A stretch of 64,000 bases of DNA from a virus, in IMG/VR virus record IMGVR_UViG_3300035670_000034, positions 1 to 64,000 of that record, one strand, 5' to 3'. Positions 61,166 through 64,000 of this stretch are shown piece by piece (positions within the stretch are counted from its first letter, which is position 1; every line of letters begins with the position of its first letter). Under the pieces are notes generated by a model that made no database searches, was not told the DNA's origin, and was given only the letters and a program-made list of their open reading frames with translations. A program made the position numbers and the translations under genes.

Positions 61166-61860
61166 CGGAAAACTTCGCAACAGGAATTGATGTCTCTGAG
61201 TACCAAGGAAACATAACTTGGAAAAAGGTAAAAGATGCGGGTATAGATTTTGCCTACGTCCGAAGCAATGTGGGGCTAAAGGAAGATGCACTACTGAAGC
61301 AAAACTGCAGTAGGGCCCGAAAAAACGGCATACCTTTTGGCCTTTATGTTTATATCAAGCCAGAGGAAGATGTCGTTGAGCAGATGCGCATGGTTTTGGA
61401 TAACCACAAAAAGCACGGCGCAACACTTGTCCCTCAAATTGACATTGAACATCATGGTGGTGTTACGCCAAGGATTATGAAGCAAATTGTCAGGATGTGC
61501 GTGAAGATGGCGACCGATGCACTGGGAAAACCACCGGTGATTTACACTTACGCAGTTTTCTGGAACGCACATGTAAACATGAGATTTGGAATCTCCCATT
61601 GTCCACTGTGGGTTGCCCGCTATGTGTATTACTCGGATGCCGAGTTCAAGGATAAGCCAATACCCAAAGACCCCTCCTTGTGGGCAGATTATGCATTTGA
61701 TTCTCAAAAACTCCCACAACCCGTCAAGGGGTGGAAGACATGGGACGTTTGGCAGTTTGCAGCAAACCACAACCGTGCGGGCAGGAAGTTTGGCATGACA
61801 TCTGCACACCTTGACTTGAACATATTGAAAATCGCATCCATGGAACGGCTAAAACTATGA
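61162..61860 (+). CDS. Endolysin, GH25 muramidase
   Basis: A 232-residue GH25 enzyme. G-I-D-V-S-E-Y-Q-G (catalytic-region Asp10), D-F-A-Y-V-R-S-N-V-G, P-Q-I-D-I-E-H-H-G-G (D94 and E96), W-V-A-R-Y, W-D-V-W-Q-F-A and L-D-L-N-I-L occur in the proper order for the whole domain. It cleaves the glycan backbone of peptidoglycan between N-acetylmuramic acid and N-acetylglucosamine. There is no separate cell-wall-binding domain and no signal peptide, so a holin must release it. It is coupled to the lipoprotein-like gene and the following membrane protein gene by four-base overlaps. Confidence 0.92.
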   Translation: MTENFATGIDVSEYQGNITWKKVKDAGIDFAYVRSNVGLKEDALLKQNCSRARKNGIPFGLYVYIKPEEDVVEQMRMVLDNHKKHGATLVPQIDIEHHGGVTPRIMKQIVRMCVKMATDALGKPPVIYTYAVFWNAHVNMRFGISHCPLWVARYVYYSDAEFKDKPIPKDPSLWADYAFDSQKLPQPVKGWKTWDVWQFAANHNRAGRKFGMTSAHLDLNILKIASMERLKL

Positions 61861-62129
61861 AACAACGCCTAACCCCTGACGAAATTGACGCTCGACTCAA
61901 GTTTGTTGTCGGTTGTGTTTTGGCTGCTGTTCTCACTATCACCACCGTTGGTGTCCTCTATGCTCTTGTATTCGTAACACAGCCCATAGGCGCGCAAGCA
62001 GAGAACGACAAAATGTTTTTTGGAGTTCTATCATCCGTGGCAACTTTTATTACTGGAACACTTGCTGGATTAATGATTTCAACTGGAAGAAATGGAAAAA
62101 ATGATGATGAACAACAAGACTTGGGCTGA
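61857..62129 (+). CDS. Holin-like membrane protein
   Basis: A 90-residue protein overlapping the endolysin gene by four bases (ATGA). It has two hydrophobic segments, about residues 16-40 (VVGCVLAAVLTITTVGVLYAL) split by a short loop from 55-75 (FGVLSSVATFITGTLAGLMI), and a charged C-terminus (K-N-D-D-E-Q-Q-D). Size and location after the endolysin fit a holin or antiholin. An r1t-like holin is encoded in the tail operon, so one may regulate the other. The family is not certain. Confidence 0.6.
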   Translation: MKQRLTPDEIDARLKFVVGCVLAAVLTITTVGVLYALVFVTQPIGAQAENDKMFFGVLSSVATFITGTLAGLMISTGRNGKNDDEQQDLG

Positions 62130-62493
62130 ATATAAGGGCGAAATAAAGGGGGTTCGATTTGAATCCCACGAAATGCAGGAGATGGCTGACCCCACCTCCA
62201 CCAAGCCACCGTATTACCCCCCAGCAGAACAGGAATTCATTTCCGCAATGCAAGTTATTGCCAGGAGGTTCGGGAAATTAGCCGACAATGATGGCAACGG
62301 GATTTGGGTTGGCTACGTTGACAAGAAGAACAACGACAACTACTCAAAGGGCATTTACTGTGAGCACTGCGCACACTACGAATCAGAAAAAGTATGCAAG
62401 ATTATTGCGGCAAAGATAGAGCCGGGTGGCTACTGCAGACTGGCTGCAATCCCTTCGGAAAAAGTGACTATAAAAGGCAAAAAGAAGAACTAA
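62092..62493 (+). CDS. Four-Cys small protein
   Basis: A protein of up to 133 residues; ATG codons occur at 62092, 62101, 62104 and 62107 and the start cannot be chosen firmly. It overlaps the holin-like gene. The C-terminal half has Y-C-E-H-C-A-H-Y and V-C-K ... G-G-Y-C-R-L, four Cys spaced C-x2-C-x8-C-x12-C, resembling small iron-sulfur (HiPIP-like) domains seen in phage proteins. The N-terminal half is mixed, with R-F-E-S-H-E-M-Q. Function unknown. Confidence 0.55.
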   Translation: MEKMMMNNKTWAEYKGEIKGVRFESHEMQEMADPTSTKPPYYPPAEQEFISAMQVIARRFGKLADNDGNGIWVGYVDKKNNDNYSKGIYCEHCAHYESEKVCKIIAAKIEPGGYCRLAAIPSEKVTIKGKKKN

Positions 62494-62594
62494 ATCTTAA
62501 TCTGCCCATAATCTCCGTCATAATTCTCAACTGCTCTCTTGACGGCAACATGCAGGGCCCCATACATGGTCAGTGCGATTAGTGCTAAAATCAT
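62490..62594 (-). CDS. Possible 34-residue membrane peptide
   Basis: A minus-strand ORF in a gap that lacks plus-strand genes. It reads MILALIALTMYGALHVAV and then a charged end (KRAVENYDGDYGQIKI). The hydrophobic start and polar end look like a small membrane peptide. No ribosome site is apparent, and the end touches the stop of the four-Cys gene. It may be chance. Confidence 0.3.
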   Translation of the reverse strand: MILALIALTMYGALHVAVKRAVENYDGDYGQIKI

Positions 62595-62665
62595 AGGGAA
62601 AGATTATGGACAAAAACCCACCCACCATGGTGGAACTATGGGGTAGCATTTGTCACTAGGCACTT

Positions 62666-62803
62666 ATGAAAAAAATTAAAGACGACATAACGGTTATGGC
62701 AAAATTCTTTGTATTTCTGCCTTTTATCGTTTTCTCAATGCTGAAAATGGCCATAAAGGTGCGCAAGGATATGAGCCACCCCAATCCGGAAATGTGGGAG
62801 TAA
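62666..62803 (+). CDS. Small single-span membrane protein
   Basis: A 45-residue ORF, MKKIKDDITVMAKFFV start, with a hydrophobic segment (FFVFLPFIVFSMLKMAI) and a polar end (SHPNPEMWE). It ends two bases before the MazG-like gene. The basic start and single span suggest an inner-membrane protein. No ribosome site of note. The gap from 62594 to 62665 otherwise holds nothing recognisable. Confidence 0.45.
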   Translation: MKKIKDDITVMAKFFVFLPFIVFSMLKMAIKVRKDMSHPNPEMWE

Positions 62804-62805
62804 AC

Positions 62806-63135
62806 ATGGTCGGATTTAACGATTATCAAGCAGCAACAGAATCAACTGCCGTATACCCAAAGGACAAGGCTCTTGAGTATCTAGTTCTTGGATTGACGTC
62901 CGAGGCTGGCGAGGTGGCAGGAAAATTAAAGAAAATCATTAGAGATAATGAGTCTGTTGTCGGCATCCATGAGCAACAGGTGATTTGCAAAGAACTTGGT
63001 GATGTCCTTTGGTACATCGCCCAGATTGCTCTGGAACTTAACACAACCCTAGAAACAGTGGCGATGATGAACATCGAAAAATTATCTGACCGAAAGACGC
63101 GAGGCGTAATTGGTGGCAGCGGCGATAGTCGCTAA
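62806..63135 (+). CDS. MazG-like nucleotide pyrophosphohydrolase
   Basis: A 109-residue protein with the MazG metal-binding motif: T-S-E-A-G-E-V-A-G-K-L-K-K (E33, E36) and C-K-E-L-G-D-V-L-W-Y (E63, D66). It hydrolyses nucleoside triphosphates to monophosphates and pyrophosphate; in phages it may adjust nucleotide or alarmone levels. GGGAG lies five bases upstream of the ATG at 62806, so that start is chosen over one 12 bases earlier. It ends convergently with the next gene, with four shared bases. Confidence 0.85.
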   Translation: MVGFNDYQAATESTAVYPKDKALEYLVLGLTSEAGEVAGKLKKIIRDNESVVGIHEQQVICKELGDVLWYIAQIALELNTTLETVAMMNIEKLSDRKTRGVIGGSGDSR

Positions 63136-63380
63136 CCAAGTATTTTTCTATATAGGTCTGAAAGGGCTTCGTTTGGCGTTTTGCCAAGTCCAATCTTTTC
63201 TTTATTTTCAATAAACCAGTTATTGCATTCCGAGTCGTCGCCGTGTGCGTCAAATGGAACGGCATCACACTCAGCAACCGCAAACCAATTGGCGCCGAAT
63301 TCGTATGTCCCCTGATAGCGAGCCTCGAATATCGCAATTGGCCAAAGGGAGAGTTTTGAAGATTCCGAGTATTCTTCCAT
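63132..63380 (-). CDS. Small protein of unknown function
   Basis: An 82-residue minus-strand protein with aromatic residues (E-A-R-Y-Q-G-T-Y-E-F-G-A-N-W-F-A-V-A) then a E-C-D-A-V-P-F-D-A-H-G-D-D region and a helical end (T-P-N-E-A-L-S-D-L-Y). No family is recognised. It lies between MazG-like gene and tRNA and is on the same strand as the tRNA and ribonucleotide reductase. The aromatic pattern and size are those of many small phage early proteins. Confidence 0.5.
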   Translation of the reverse strand: MEEYSESSKLSLWPIAIFEARYQGTYEFGANWFAVAECDAVPFDAHGDDSECNNWFIENKEKIGLGKTPNEALSDLYRKILG

Positions 63381-63395
63381 CCAGACAGTCTAGCG

Positions 63396-63468
63396 CGCCC
63401 CCGCCAGGGCTCGAACCTGGAACCTACTGATTAGAAGTCAGTTGCGCTATCCATTGCGCCACGAGGGC
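63396..63468 (-). tRNA. tRNA-Arg (anticodon TCT)
   Basis: The cloverleaf is complete: acceptor GCCCTCG pairs with CGGGGGC (one G-U), D-arm GCGC/GCGC, anticodon stem ACTGA/TCAGT with loop CTTCTAA (anticodon TCT), T-arm CCAGG/CCTGG with TTCGAGC. No CCA is encoded. It reads AGA codons, which are frequent in the A+T-rich phage genes, for example in the large modular proteins. Confidence 0.95.
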
Positions 63469-63479
63469 CTACCGAAATA

Positions 63480-64000
63480 TTACTTAATCGGGCAGGCGCC
63501 AGTCGCGCAGTCATCCATGGTCAGTTCGCCGTCAAAAGAACGCTGAACAAGCGGAATCGACATGTCAATCTTTGATACTGCCTTTTCGTATTCCTCTTTT
63601 GTTGTCTCCTCGTATGGGGGGAGCGGGAAATTGTGGTCGGTATGCAAAAGGAACGACACGGATTTCACCGAACTGTCGTAGTTTTTGGACAGCCATTCCT
63701 TGATTTCAGGTAGTTCCTCAAGTCGGTAGTAAACGGTAACCGACACGGCGTTGTCGGCCCAAATCGTCTGCATTTTCTTCACCCACTCCAACTGCTGAAC
63801 GGCGGTCATCTCAGAAGCGAGGATTGCGTTGTCTGGAGACTTGCACGGGAAGTCAACCACGTAACGCGTGTGGTCTTCTCGGCCATCGATACCAATATCC
63901 CACTGCACTTTGTAGCCACGCTTGCGGCAAGCCTCAACAAGTGGGTCAGAAGACCCGAATCGAACACGGCGCGTGTAGTACTTAGCGTATGCGGGGTGGA
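63480..64000 (-). CDS. nrdJ: Ribonucleoside-triphosphate reductase, adenosylcobalamin-dependent (class II), C-terminal part
   Basis: The frame is open to the right window edge, so the N-terminus is missing. The visible 173 residues contain Y-Y-T-R-R-V-R-F-G-S-S-D-P-L-V near the edge, V-V-D-F-P-C-K-S-P, W-A-D-N-A-V-S-V-T-V-Y-Y and L-P-E-I-K-E-W-L, the pattern of the monomeric B12-dependent enzyme (Lactobacillus RTPR type). The C-terminus D-C-A-T-G-A-C-P-I-K holds the redox-active Cys pair (C-x4-C) that passes electrons to the active site. It makes dNTPs for phage replication. The phage must rely on host cobalamin. Confidence 0.85.
   Translation of the reverse strand, partial: HPAYAKYYTRRVRFGSSDPLVEACRKRGYKVQWDIGIDGREDHTRYVVDFPCKSPDNAILASEMTAVQQLEWVKKMQTIWADNAVSVTVYYRLEELPEIKEWLSKNYDSSVKSVSFLLHTDHNFPLPPYEETTKEEYEKAVSKIDMSIPLVQRSFDGELTMDDCATGACPIK

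Noticed and set aside
1-64000. CRISPR array, integrase or attachment site
   Set aside because: No regularly spaced direct repeats and no recombinase motif were seen; the tRNA near the right end has no flanking integrase.

Overview
The window is part of a tailed double-stranded DNA phage with a contractile tail (a myovirus). The evidence is a set of readable virion genes: tail sheath, tail tube, tape measure, gp25-like, baseplate-J-like and tail-protein-I-like baseplate genes, terminase, portal, a U35-type prohead protease and an HK97-fold major capsid protein. A GH25 muramidase, r1t-like holin, B12-dependent (class II) ribonucleotide reductase and two -10-to-start-codon spacings typical of leaderless mRNA suggest a Gram-positive, probably actinobacterial, host. 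The host is inference. No integrase, repressor, CRISPR array or insertion sequence was seen. Both ends of the window cut through genes.

Layout. Positions 1-27065 are transcribed leftward (minus strand). Reading in the direction of transcription: terminase large subunit; a recombination block (unknown gene, Rad52-like annealing protein, Cas4/RecB-like exonuclease, unknown gene, HNH nuclease, RuvC-like resolvase); a ParB / PAPS-reductase-like / ParB cassette; head-tail connectors; sheath; tube; tail assembly chaperone with a probable -1 frameshift; tape measure; hub and baseplate; holin; fibres. At about 27.1 kb transcription diverges. Rightward (plus strand) come a small membrane protein, the portal, then about 27 kb of very long modular genes (29.4-56.6 kb), then the major capsid protein, small genes, a DUF6321-type protein, a thermonuclease, a probable capsid decoration protein, the endolysin with a membrane protein, and MazG. 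At the right edge minus-strand genes return: a small ORF, tRNA-Arg(TCT) and ribonucleotide reductase.

The most unusual part is 29.4-56.6 kb. Protease-fused (1224 aa), giant (3036 aa and 2206 aa), 688-aa and 875-aa proteins share interchangeable modules: a Gly/Arg-rich segment, an EF-hand-like D-x-D-x-D-G element, a Cys-Pro-x-Gly element, and KTSC-like domains. Four of them carry about 20 copies of a short peptide close to G-L-A-S-S-T, mostly at module boundaries. Enzyme-like modules in the set include two HExxH metallopeptidases, ADP-ribosyltransferase-like domains, a DEDDh exonuclease, HipA/PI3K-like kinase folds, a sigma-region-4-like HTH and a zeta-toxin-like kinase. Lying between portal and capsid genes, these look like internal virion proteins, possibly processed by the neighbouring prohead protease and delivered with the DNA. 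That functional reading is inference; the shared modules and repeated peptide are directly visible.
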